64,000 nt of DNA from Manis javanica (lineage: Eukaryota; Chordata; Mammalia; Pholidota; Manidae): positions 109,696,302 to 109,760,301 of the forward strand of contig NC_133164.1 in NCBI RefSeq assembly GCF_040802235.1, in the 5' to 3' direction. A program made the position numbers and the translations under genes. The notes under the pieces are model-generated. The model did not search any database. It was given only the letters and a program-made list of their open reading frames with translations, and was not told where the DNA came from. Positions 48,021-59,440 of the stretch are shown here, piece after piece. Position 1 is the first letter of the stretch, and every line of letters begins with the position of its first letter.

Positions 48021-50335
48021 TTGTGAATGTGTTCATAAATAACTTTTATATGATACTGTTCCTGCCCATTTTACTCCCCCAAGTTAGCAGGTGGCATGTG
48101 GAAAAGAATTATCAGTATCAGTGCATCATTCTGGAGCAGTATTTCACATTTCACAGTATCAATTTCTCATCAATGTCATTTTCTTTCTAAGTTACTACAG
48201 GTGTGTGTGCATTTTAAAGGGACTCTCAAAGTGGAGTTAAGTCTTATCCAAAGATTGACATTATCAACAATGAGTTGAGGAATATGAAATGATCACAGGA
48301 TGCCAGTGGACTCTAGTCCCCCAAGGTTGCCTGCTCCAACCAAGTAGTTCTTGCTCTGCTCATACGTGGTCCTCTTTGCCATGTCTTTTCCTCTGGCTCC
48401 TACCTGGAAGGCCTTATCTCATCTGTCTCTCTCCAGATCCTCTCTGCTTCATGGCCATATCCTTCTCTGAATGTTCCTAGCAACTCTAGCCTCTTCTTTT
48501 CTCTCCCTTTCCTGAACTCCAGTTGCAATTATCATCCCTTCCAACCAACATAGCAGCTTCTTCGCTGTGTTCTTACACTACTCTTCTATACCTCCCTTCC
48601 CTAAGGCTCTGGAGAGGAGATATAACTTTGTGGCTGGTCCACAGGTATAGTAGGCATTTTATTCAAGTGAGTCATTTGATGGACTCCTGCTTATCAATTA
48701 CGGGATCTCCTCAATTGCAGTTACTCTGTGGGGAACAGATTGTATGTACTTATACCTGGCATTCTTTTCTAGCCTCTACTCTTTAAAAGAAGATATTCTT
48801 TTCTATAAATGTTTTGGTCTTTGGTAAAAATACTTGATCACATAACCAAAAATAGATGCCTGCGTTAATCTGAAATGAGATATAAGGTTAATATGAAGAA
48901 AATAGTGCCCATGATGGCTTCATTAATAACAAAGGTTGTTCTGCCTCCACAGAGAGCTGAAAATTTTGCCCATTTTAGAACATTTGAACCTGCAAACACA
49001 TCAGCAAATCAGAGGGACTGGTGTTTCCTCTTATAAATCATTTTAATTATCAGCAGACTAAATCTGCATTTAAATGGCCATTTCTTGACATACTGCAAAT
49101 TCTCTTATTGCCTTAAATTTACCTGTAAAGAAAAAAGCCAGATGTCAACATTTTTATATTTATAATTTTATCCTTTCCTTTCTCACTTCCTATCTTTTGG
49201 TAAACCAGTACAGAAATGAAGTTATGTGAGCTCTTTAAAACCCATTTGTTCAAAAATTTTCAGGGTCATACACAGGTCTTCCTACACAGCACTGAACTAA
49301 GTAGTTAAGAATGGGGAAAAAATAGCTTTTTCCACCTTTGATTTTACTGGATTTTTAAGATTTGAGTGGATAAATTCTCATTTACCTTTACAATGCCCAT
49401 ATGGGATTGAGGAAAAGAGATTTTATTATTATATCTTGACCTTAGTGAGAAACTCAAACTAAGATAATTTCTTATGTCTTACGTGGGAATTATGTATTGC
49501 CTTGAGGTATTTTATCTTTTTTTACAGTTATGTCTTAACATTCATATTACACGAGTAACAAACTATGAAGAACAAGCGTATATGAACAGAATTTAGTGTT
49601 CAAATTAAAACACTCCAGACTTTCTTTTTCTGATACCCTTGAGTGCATTGCTATGCTGCCTGATAATTAGGAATGCTCGGTAAGGAACTGACTTTAGCTA
49701 CTGTCATTTGTGTGTCTTGCATAGCCAAACCAAGTGTCCATTGACAAGGAAGCAGAGACAGGCAGACTTGGGCAGAGGAGGAGGTGGCTCTGAGGCCTCT
49801 CTGAGGAGCTTAGACCCCCAGTCAGAGGCCACCCTTTTCTCTGGCTGGGGCAAAGACCACACACATACCTTTTTTCTCTTTGGCCTGATGCCTCAGCCTC
49901 TTCCTCTGCCATTCTCCCAAAGGAATCGGGTGGGACCCAGAGGAGTCAGAATTGCTGAGCTCACCCACGCCTAACCAGTTTTTCACCTGGAGCCTGGGAC
50001 TCCGGTTTCCATAGGCAGTTTCTGGAAAGTGAATGAAAAGAGCAGAGTGGAGAGTAGGTGTGATCAGATTGGTGGAGAGAGGGAGGAAAATCCACAGAAG
50101 AGTGAGGCGGGCTTTTCCACCATAAGCCACACCACCTCAGGAGTCCAGGTGTTGTGCCCTCTGAGAGCTCCAGAAGACCCCGGGACACAAACATTCCAAT
50201 CTGAGTGGGGAGGAGCCCCAAAATAAGAAGGGAGGAAGTCTATACTACCAGATCCTTCTTTGGGAAGGGGTTGGAGGCACCAAATATTCCATTCTCTTCT
50301 CTCTTAGAGCTGACCTGACAGAGGAAGTGACAGGG
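48021..50335. other. Unassigned intron sequence
   Basis: No gene is supported. A weak L2-like passage lies at 48340-48480 ('tcctctggctcctacctggaaggcc'). The AT-rich stretch 49010-49140, with TTTTAATTATC and CATTTAAATGG, looks single-copy. Confidence 0.4.
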
Positions 50336-50339
50336 TAAC

Positions 50340-50520
50340 ACAGCTGAGTGAATGGTCTTTGGCTTTGAAGTCACACAGTTTGGGGTATTAATTCTAACTC
50401 TGCCATTTGCTAGCTCTAACTTAACCTCTCTAGTCTCAGTTTCCTCCTTTATAAAGTGGGATAATATGTCCACTTTGGAGAGCAGATGTAAGTGTTAGAG
50501 ATGATCTATAAAAGTAATTG
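50340..50520 (+). repeat. MIR SINE
   Basis: The sense MIR order is 'gaatggtctttggctttgaagtcacacag', 'attctaactctgccatttgctagctc', 'taacctctctagtctcagtttcctcctttataaagtgggataat' and 'gatgtaagtgttagagatg'. Confidence 0.75.
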
Positions 50521-50654
50521 AAAGAAAACAGGCTGCTGAACTGTCTCAGACTTCCCCCAAAGAATCTCTTGCCTAGAGGTAAAGAGACAAGATGGCTTTG
50601 AATATTGCAGAGAGGGAGAGAAAGGAAATAAAGTACAGATTATATTAAACCTAT

Positions 50655-51080
50655 TATGTGCTATGTATCAGCTACCTATTACCATAATAATAATGAGTAA
50701 CAAACCACCCCAAAATTCATGGCATTCAACAATAAGCATTTTTTTTCTCATGTATCTGCAGAATTCAGCTGATCTAGGTTGATCCCAGCTGAGCTTGTCC
50801 ATGCATCTATGGTTTGGGTGGTTTGATCATGTATCTGTGGGTGGTTTTGCTCCACGTATTTCCCATCCTCTCCTAGGACCACTGTGGTAGCCACGGCATG
50901 TCCTCATGCAGTGGCAAAGGGGAAAGCGAAACAATAACATACTCTGTAACATTCCACTAGTAAAAGCAAGTCACATGGCTGAGCCCAGAGACAGAGGAGA
51001 GGGCACTACAAGGTTACATGGCAAGGAGCATGGGAACAGGAAAGGTGAATTGACAGGAACGGTGAATTGAAACTTTTTTT
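50655..51080 (-). mobile_element. MLT1-like MaLR LTR, antisense
   Basis: The left edge reads 'tgtatcagctacctattaccataataataatgagtaacaaaccaccccaaaattcatggcattcaac', the reverse complement of a common MaLR-type LTR end. It continues with 'tctgcagaattcagctgatc' and 'aagcaagtcacatggctgagccc'. It is the same general family as 17565-17875 but in the opposite direction. The subfamily is not named. Confidence 0.5.
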
Positions 51081-53030
51081 TTTCAGTCCATCTCATACCA
51101 CATATTTCAGTTCTCTATTATTCTTGTAGGAAACCACCCCTAGGGTAGGGATAGGATAGGACAACAAATATGGCAACAAATAGAAAATTAATGTGGAAGT
51201 ATTTTTAAATACTTTATTATTTTCTATTTCACACAGCTAACAAACCTATGCCCAACTTGATAGGAAACATGTTCTTTGTAGTAAGACAACTGGGTACAAG
51301 CCTGATTTCGTCTTCTAAATCACAGCAAGATCATAGCAAGCAGAGACCCTGAGCCTTCCTCCCCTTCATCTTCCCTTCAGTGCTAACACAGTGCCTAACA
51401 CATAGTTAACACTCTGTAAATATGGAATGCAAAATGATCCCCAGGGTCATACAGCTCGAGTGTCTTAACAGGAGTCTCCAGGCCCACAAGATGACCATAT
51501 GTAACTCTACCTGTATTTTAAAATAAGGCTTCATTTTAAACTTTTCTATTTTTTCCACTGAATAATCACCAGACCCCTGAGGAACAAAGGTGCAGTTCTG
51601 TTGCCTACAGAATTTAAGCCATCCAATTCATATCTCAAATTATTCCATGCCAACAAAATCGAAACAATGCAAACACTTTGCTGAGGATGTGCCAATGAAT
51701 ATAGAAGCAGTTTGGAGATGTTATCAGAAAGATCAAAAGATTTACTCATTTGTGACTAGCAATGTTTAAGACCTTTTTTGTTTGCTTTTTAACATTAGGT
51801 TCTATATCTGGGGCATTTAAAAAAATCATAAGCCGTGTTAAATATACTTGACAATTTTGTCTTGATTATAAATGTGGATGTTAGAAGGTACCTCCCATTA
51901 GTGAGTATATCCTAGATAATGTGTGTATTTTGCATCCTCCTCCTTTTCTACTTATCCCCTAATGGTCTGGTACACAGAGGGCTACTTGAGCTGATTTATA
52001 TGGATCTCAGTTGCTCTCATTTGTGCATACTTAATTCAGAGAGGTGATCACATTGATTTCTAAGCCCCACATTTCGTGATACTGTACTAACATAAATATC
52101 TCAGCTGCTTTAAGTAAATTGTCTGAAAAGGAAAACATTTTAAACCGTTGGATGCAATTTTGATGGACATTTCATTGTGTTCTATATTACTTACCTAATT
52201 AAATTTTCTTCGCATCGAGGTCTGTTTAAAATTAAATTGAGAAATATTTTTTAGTTCCATTGGGCAGATAACTTTGTTTAGCAGGATTCGTTGCATACAT
52301 ATTTAATGGCATCCTATGAATCAATTCACAGTGCTTATATTGCCTATGGATGTGAAGAAATGACACTCTTAAGAGACAGATGTAGTCTCCTATTATTCAT
52401 TAACAAGCTGTCTCTTCACTGAAGGTTACTGAACTTGTACTATAATTCCAGGAAGTCCTCCTTTTTGTACCTCTGCTTTAGCAGCTGATTTATTCAGATG
52501 CTGAACATTATTTAAAAAAATTCATAACTTCTTTTAGAGGAACTGGAGCCCTGGGACTCCTATTTACTGACTCAGTCCAACTCAAGGCAGCTCCTTTCCA
52601 TCTGGGCATGCGAAAGTCTCATTTGCATAGGCCAGGGGGTAGAATTCCAGATGGAGTTTGATCTCAAATAGAATGAGTTGTCTGAGGGATTCATTCTCAC
52701 TGGAAAAGGTGTGATTCCCAGTGTTTTGTATCCTTGGAAGCAAGACACAGGAGAAAGCCTTTCTCTCTCTGCTCTACCCACCCTGCTGCTGAAGACAAGA
52801 AAAACAGACCCTCCCCATCTTTTATCCAAGCTTCCTTGAGACAGCCGTTCTGTTCAATTCTAGGGCAAGGGAAACTCTAGGCATAGAGTTGATTGGAGCA
52901 TTGGCATTCCATTAGCACTGCTCTAATATTTTTAAGAATAGGCCCAACAAACTGTTCTTTGTTGCATTGCTAGTTAGCCTTTAAACATTTCAGAATTCAT
53001 TAGAATCTTCAAGGTCTTCAAGATTTTTTC
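51081..53030. other. Unassigned, largely repeat-free intron sequence
   Basis: No gene is supported. The block 52140-52560 is AT-rich and motif-dense, including AATCAAT (52319-52325), an ONECUT-type core, ATTCATTAAC, and TTTATTCAGATGCTG. This text has the look of conserved non-coding DNA, but that is only an impression. Confidence 0.4.
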
Positions 53031-53031
53031 T

Positions 53032-53400
53032 CTTAGTCCGTTCAGGCTGTTATGACAAAATATTACAGACTAGGTGCCTTATAAACAGAAATGTTTTTGC
53101 TCGGTTTCGGAGGCTGGAAGTCTGAGATCAGGGTCCCAGCATGGTCCGGTGAGGACCCTCTTGTGGGTTGCAGGTGTCTCCTTCTGTCTTAACATGTCAG
53201 AAAGGGCAAGGGAGCTCTCAGGAGCCTCTTTAACAGCACTAATGACATTAGTAAGAACTCCACTTTGATGACTTAAGCACCTCCCAAAGGCCCCACCTAT
53301 TAATACCATCACCTTTGTGGGATTTCAACATATGAACTTGGGGTCACATTCACCCCCTGGCAATCTTTGTGCCTCAAAGTTTAGGGACATCATAAGGTTA
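53032..53400 (-). mobile_element. MaLR LTR of MLT1/MST type, antisense
   Basis: It begins 'tcttagtccgttcaggctgttatgacaaaatattacagac' and continues with 'ttcggaggctggaagtctgagatcaggg', 'cacctcccaaaggccccacctattaataccatcacc' and 'tttcaacatatgaacttggggtcacattc'. This is the reverse complement of MaLR LTRs from 3' to 5' end. No internal sequence is attached. Confidence 0.8.
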
Positions 53401-53574
53401 TTGTGAGCCTTAAATGAGCTTATGCATATAGATGCTTAGAACTAGTATATAGTGAATGCTTGCTAATTTAGCCATTGGTATTATTATTAATATCACCTTT
53501 TGTAGCTTTTCTGTATATAAGCAGGAGATTTGACCTGAGTCACCAATTTTCCCATGTATTTCATATGTTAAGAG

Positions 53575-53815
53575 TATTGCTTGGCATTGTCACTGAGGGC
53601 ATGAGCTTTGGAGCTTTGGAGTTAGATCCAGTGTATGTCCAATTATACCACCTACCGGTTAGCATTGTGACCTTGAGCAAGTGAGTAACTTCAGAGAGCC
53701 CCAGCAGTCTTCTCTGTAGAATGAGGTTAATGTTGAATTCCAGCACCATCTAGCTGGTGTGCAGATTAAATGAAATACTGCAGAGTGCTTAGCACTGCAC
53801 CTGGCACACGCGCCT
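53575..53815 (+). repeat. MIR SINE, nearly full length
   Basis: The sense order is 'gagggcatgagctttggagctttggagttagatcc', 'ttagcattgtgaccttgagcaagtgagtaac', 'tgtagaatgaggttaatg', 'gcagattaaatgaaatactgcagagtgcttagcactgcacctggcaca'. Confidence 0.8.
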
Positions 53816-54649
53816 CACATTTCCTCCATGCTATAGATGAATAGATGATGCCCAATTTCACATAGATGTATTTACTCTTCAGCATAATTTATGGGTCATT
53901 TTCTCTCATGATGAGAGAAGCTGCCACACTGTCCATTGGTCCCTGGATATGCCCCATGTAAACTGGTCAAACATGTAGTACTATCTACTCCTACTACCCC
54001 ATCTTTTGAAGACTCTTAATAATTATTGGCGTTTTGTTGAGCCCATACTTAGAACATGGAAGTCTGCTGCGCACACAGTAGGTCCTGACTGAATCCTTAC
54101 TGACTTAATGTGGGGATAAAGTCTGTTTTGCAAGTGTGGTACAAGTTGAGCACAAACTCTACATTGATAAAATTTTACAATTTTACATGTAAAAAGTGCA
54201 GCTCAGCCAACAAGGCTCAACTTGACTTGATATCTCCATCATGTTTACAGGATTGGGACTCATATCAGAAAGTTATTTTCTCAGACATGCAGGTGGTTGT
54301 CAGGCTAAAAGTGCTGGGGAGAATGGCTTCCTCTTCAGCATTTTTTCTGGTTTCAGTTTGTCTGAACCCTGCCTCTTCGTCACATTCCACAAATCCATTC
54401 ATTGTGCATTCATTCACTTGGGTTCTCATGTATTTCCCTGAAGGGCTCCTGTTTTGGTTGATACCATCGTCTATTCCTACAGCCAGGAGCCTTAAAAGGA
54501 AAGGAAAGGAAGAAAAAAAAATCCCGTGAACATCGCACTGTTGATTTTTCTGAAGCAGCAGCTTATTTGCTAATGTAAGATTTTGAAACCATGGGCCTCT
54601 GAATTCTCAACATACAAGTCTGTTTAAACAGCCTCTAGGATCCTTTCCT

Positions 54650-54920
54650 AACCCCAAATTACTGCTCAACATTAATTGTCCTGGTGGTTTCGTGGCCACA
54701 TTATTTCATATTCATTAGTGTTTTCATGAAAAATTGTAACACTAATTAGAGCAGCTTCCAGTTAATTCATTTGATGATTCATTACTGTCTTTCTTCTTGA
54801 TGTTCTGCATGTGGTCATCTTGGAGAAAGCATCCGTGGGGTAATTGCAGCTCTATTCCCTGAGTGATGGTCTAATGCCATTAGTTCTGATCCGCATGCGC
54901 ATCTCGGGTGGCTCTGATGG
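54650..54920. promoter_or_regulatory. Homeodomain-motif-rich candidate conserved element
   Basis: At least six TAAT-type homeodomain cores lie within about 200 bp: ACATTAATTGTC (54670-54681), CACTAATTAGAGC (54741-54753), AGTTAATTCATTTGATGATT (54760-54779), GGTAATTGC (54839-54847), and CCATTAG near 54878. A GCATGCGCAT palindrome (NRF1-like) sits at 54893-54902. No transposon wording is recognised. A neural or developmental enhancer is possible. Confidence 0.35.
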
Positions 54921-55289
54921 GGTCTGGTTACAGCTGCACCCTGTCGCTGCCCTTTGGATGCAGGGAGAGAGGGAAGCCTGCAGTGAGGACTGGTTCTCTG
55001 GAGGGGCTCCAGGGCAGCAGAGGGGAGCAAGCATTTTAAAAAGAAAGAAGTGTGGGTGGGTGTAGTTTCTTGGTGGGAAGTGAGCATCACTTTAAGCTCT
55101 TCAGGAACTTGAGATAAGGACAGGATAGTGCCAAGAGAAATCTGCCCTGAGAACTTGTACCCAGAAAACAAGAAGGCAAGCAAATTCTCTTCAGTTTTAG
55201 CAGATGTGTGGCGAGGTACTGGCTATACTCTGGAGGCCTGGTTCCCTCTCAGAGCTGGCACAAACACCAGTTAATTTCATTAAAAGTTT

Positions 55290-55990
55290 ATTTGACCTCA
55301 TGCCCATTGGCATGGCAGTTATGAGAAAATAATAAGTGTTGCATGTGGAGAAATTAGAAACAGTGAGCACTCTTGATGGGAATGTAAAATAGTGCAGCTG
55401 CTATGAAAAGAATATGGCAGTTTGTCAAACAAATTAAAAATAGAATTTCCATATGATCCAGCAATACCACTTCTGGGTACATACCCCAAAGAACTGAAAA
55501 CAAGGTCTCAAAGAGATATTTGTATGTCCATGGTCATAGCAGCACTATTCACAATAGCCAAAGCATGGAAGCAACCCAAGTGTCCATCAATGGACAAATG
55601 AATAAAATGTATGCACTACATGAAATATCATTTATACTTAAAAAGGAGGGTAATTCTGCCACCTGCTACAACATGGATGAACCATAAGGACTTTAAGCTA
55701 AGTGAAATAAGCCAGTCACAGAAGGACAAATACTGTGTGATTTCACTGACATAAGGTATCTACAATAGTCATATTCATAAAAACAGAAAAGTAGAATGGT
55801 GGTTGCCAGGGTCTGTGGGGAGCAGGGTGGGGAGTTGTTGTTTTATGGATATAGTTTCCAGTTTTACAAGATGAAAAAATTCTAGAGATTGCACAACAAT
55901 GTAAATATATTTGACACTGAATTGTACACTTAGAAATGGTTATTAAGATGGTAAGTATGTGCATTTTATAGCAATTTTTTAAAAGATTGT
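55290..55990 (+). mobile_element. 5'-truncated old L1 3' end
   Basis: L1 ORF2 C-terminal wording and 3' UTR: 'atgatccagcaataccacttctgggtacataccc', 'agcactattcacaatagccaaagcatggaagcaacccaagtgtccatcaatggac', 'tggttgccagggtctgtgggg' and 'actgaattgtacacttagaaatggtt'. It is a typical old (L1M-like) copy. No intact frame is present. Confidence 0.8.
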
Positions 55991-56179
55991 AATTTATACT
56001 GTAATGCTGGCTTTTAAAAACTGTAATAGAAAAAATAGAAAACAAAAATGTTCTGCTACTCAAAGACAACCACATTGAGCATTTTGCTTCTATTAAAATT
56101 TTTTAATTACTTAAATAATAGATTAAAACATTCCTATTGTAAAAAATCAAATTGTTAATCAGGATAAAGTCCCCTTAGC

Positions 56180-58990
56180 CCACTCCTATAATCCCAGTCT
56201 CCATTACTTCCCAGTGATGACACTCTTACAGCTACAATGGTGTCTGCCAATCATTTATTTACCTTCATACATACTCACAGAAATGATGTTTCTTTCATAG
56301 GTTTGTGCATTGTTTTGCTTTAACACAAGTCATATCACACAGCATGCATCTTTCTGAAGCTTGCTTCTTTCATTCAGGAATATGTCTACACAGTGTCTAT
56401 ATATAACTGAGGTTTCCCCAACCCAAATCGGCTGTACTGTATCCCCTTGGCATAGGTATTTTCATTTCTTTAGCCATTCATGTACAATTATGGCCATTAG
56501 ATTGTTTTGTTATTTGCCTTATTTGCTGGGCAATGGTAAGTGAAACCCCTTGTACGTGCCTCCCTATGTTCATGTGTTTTGTATCCTTCCTGGGAAGTGG
56601 ACTGCTGGCTCACAGAGAAGCACGTTTGGATTTTGATAGATACTACCAAACTGTCCTCCAAATTGGATCCTCATCAGCAGTCCGGGAAAGCATCTATTTC
56701 CCCCACACTTGCCAACAGTTAATATATTATCCATCTTCACATGTTTTTACATAGTCGATAGGCAAAATCTGGCATTTTATGGTTGTTTCATGTTTTCATG
56801 ATTTCTAGTGAGCCTGAATATTCATAGACCTACAGGTCATATGTATTTCACTTTCTAAGAATGTTCTGTTCATATCTTTAGCCTGTTTTTTTTTTGTTTA
56901 CTTGTTTTTTTGTCTTTTTTTGAGGGGGTTACTTCTTTGTATATTCTGGCTGTTAATAATCCATCCATGCTTTTTTGTTACAGTTTAAGATTTCTTTTAG
57001 GTTTTTTTGCAATTTAACAAGGTTTCTTTTAGTTTTCATTTGGTCAAATTTATTTGTTGTTATTGCTTTACTTTATGTGTTTTCTTTCTTGGGTCATTTT
57101 AAAATATTTGGCTCTTGATTTTTTTTAAGAATTAATTTTTCTAGAGCAGTTTTAAGTTTACAACATAATTGAGAGGACAGTACAAAGAGTCTCCATGTAC
57201 CTCCTGCCCCCACACATGCACAGCTTCCCCATTATCAGCATCACTTACCAGCATGGAATGTTTATTTTTACAAAGGATAGACCCACATTGATACATCATA
57301 ATCATTCAAAGTCCATAGTATACATTACAGTTCACTCTTGGTGTGTGCATGCTCTGGGTTTGGACAAATGTATAATGACATGTATCCATTATAGTGTCAT
57401 ACAAAATAATTTCACTGTCCTAAAAAATCCTCTGTGTTCTGCCTACTTGTCATCTCCCCCATCAGCTCCTGGGCTACCACTGATCTTTTTTCTGTGTCCA
57501 TAATTTTGCCTTTCCCAGAATGACATGTAGTTGGAATCATACAGTATGTCGTCTTTTCAGATTGGCATCTTTCACTTAGTAATACGCATTTAAGCTTCCT
57601 CTATGTCTTTTCAAGGCTTGATGATGAAAAATTAATTTATGCTCTAACCAGCTGCCTAGAAGAATTCCCATATCCTTGTCAGCACTTGGTATTGACAGAC
57701 TTTTACATTTAAGCCATTTTTGTGGATGTGTTTGTTTTTAATTTGTAATTCCTGGATTGCTAATAATTTTGAGTGTCTTTTTATATAATTATTGGAAACT
57801 TGGATTTCTTCTCTGAAGTGCCTGTTCAGGTCTTTGCCTGTTTTCAAATTGGGATGTCTGACTTCTTCTTATTGATTTCCAAGAGATTTTATGTATTCTG
57901 GATTCACGACCTGTGTCAATCATATGTGTTGCTTCTTACTTTCTCTTTTTTCCCCCCTTTGCTCTTATTTGTATCTTTTGGTATACAGAAGTTCTTAATT
58001 TTAATGTGTTCTGATATATAAATCTTTTTCCTTTGGATTAGTACTTTTTAACTCTTAAGAGATCTTTCCCATAATTATGAAGATGTTACCCAATATTATT
58101 TTCTAAAAGCTTGATTGTTTTGCCATTTACACTAAGGTCTGTGATCCATGCAGAACTTGTTTTTTGTGTACCACATGAAGTAGGGGTCAAGAATTAAGCC
58201 CCACCCCTTTGCCTACCCAGTTTCCCTAGCTCTAGTCTTGGAAAGAACACACTTACCTCATATTTTGCTGTGATAATTTTGTCATTAAATCAAATGTCCT
58301 TATGTGCAAGGGTCTTTGTAGGCTTTCTCTTCTGCTTGACTGGTCTAGTTGTATATCCTTGTCCCAGTACTACACCATAATAGTCTTATTAAAGGTCTTG
58401 ATAGTTATGTAGCAAGTCCTCCCATCTTGTTATTCATCAAGAATAGCTGGACTATCTTGTTATTATTTTTTTTGCATCCTCTTATAGATTTTAGAATCAG
58501 CTTGTCAAATCAAAAGCATAAAACAAAGAAGCAATGGAGGGAAGGAGAGAAATCTTGGATTTAGATTAGAGATTTGATTGGATCTCAGATCAATGTGGAA
58601 AGAGTTGAATTCTTTACGATATTGAGTCTTCTAATCCACTTATTAGGTATTAATTTCTCTGACAAAGTTTATAGTTTTCTCTGTCAAAGTCATATATATC
58701 TGTTGTTAGATTTCTTTCTATGTACCTGATATTTTGATCCTGTTATAGATGGTATCTTCTTCATTTCTTTTATAGAAATACAATTGACTTTTGTCTACTG
58801 ATATTATCTAGGAACCTTGATAAGTTCTCATAATTCTAATAGTTTGAGTATTATCTTGGGTTTTCTATGTATACACAATCAATATTGGTTTCTATAAATT
58901 CATCTTATAACTGACTACCTTACTGAACTTTCTTATGAGTTCTGAAGCTCTTGGGTTTTCCAGTTAAAAATCATATTAGCTTATAATTAT
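56180..58990 (-). repeat. Old L1 (L1ME-like) copies, antisense
   Basis: T-rich reverse-complement L1 text runs through this stretch: 'ccttcctgggaagtggactgctggctcacag', 'ctgttcatatctttagcctg', 'agagcagttttaagtttacaac', 'ttgcctttcccagaatgacatgtagttggaatcatacagtatg', 'agacttttacatttaagccat', 'cactaaggtctgtgatccatgcag' and 'tttagaatcagcttgtcaaat'. At least two overlapping-type pieces may be joined. The order suggests 3' UTR first, then ORF2 going backwards. Open frames here are incidental. Confidence 0.65.
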
Positions 58991-59004
58991 GATGGTTCTG
59001 TTTC

Positions 59005-59235
59005 TGCCTGGAGAAGCTGTATAGGATTGTGGTTAGGTGCAGGGAGCCTGGAATCAGACTACCTGGGTTTGAATCCCAGCTCTATTACTTACTATTTAAC
59101 CTTAAACAATTTGCTTAATCCTCTGTGACTCAGAATCACTCATTATAAACCACCACATAGGTTGATTGTAAAAATTAAATGAGTTAATGCACGAAGAACA
59201 GGGCCTATCAAATAATGAGCACTCTGCCTATGTCA
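59005..59235 (+). repeat. MIR SINE inside the antisense L1
   Basis: A nearly complete sense MIR: 'ataggattgtggttaggtgcagggagcctggaatcagactacctgggtttgaatcccagctc', 'ttactatttaaccttaaacaatttgcttaatcctctgtgactcag' and 'aaattaaatgagttaatgcacgaagaacagggcc'. The tRNA-derived B-box-like GGTTTGAATCC is still recognisable. Confidence 0.85.
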
Positions 59236-59440
59236 GCTTTTGTCATTTTATCAATTGGTTTCATTCCTTTCTAAATTTTCACCTTTTTTTTTCTTATTCT
59301 ATTGCATTGGCTACTTTTCCAGCATATGCTTGAATAGTTTTTCTGCTTTCAGGCCTCACCTGAAACTTAACACTTCGAAATATTTCCTTCTAGTTTTTTT
59401 TTGTAGGTATAGTTGTTTTATTTTTCATTTGTTTGATATA
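59236..59440 (-). repeat. Old L1 fragment, antisense, resuming after the MIR
   Basis: 'tattctattgcattggctacttttccagcatatgcttgaatag' is the reverse-complement L1 ORF2 wording expected shortly after the text that ends at about 58990. The MIR therefore appears to sit within the L1. Confidence 0.45.
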
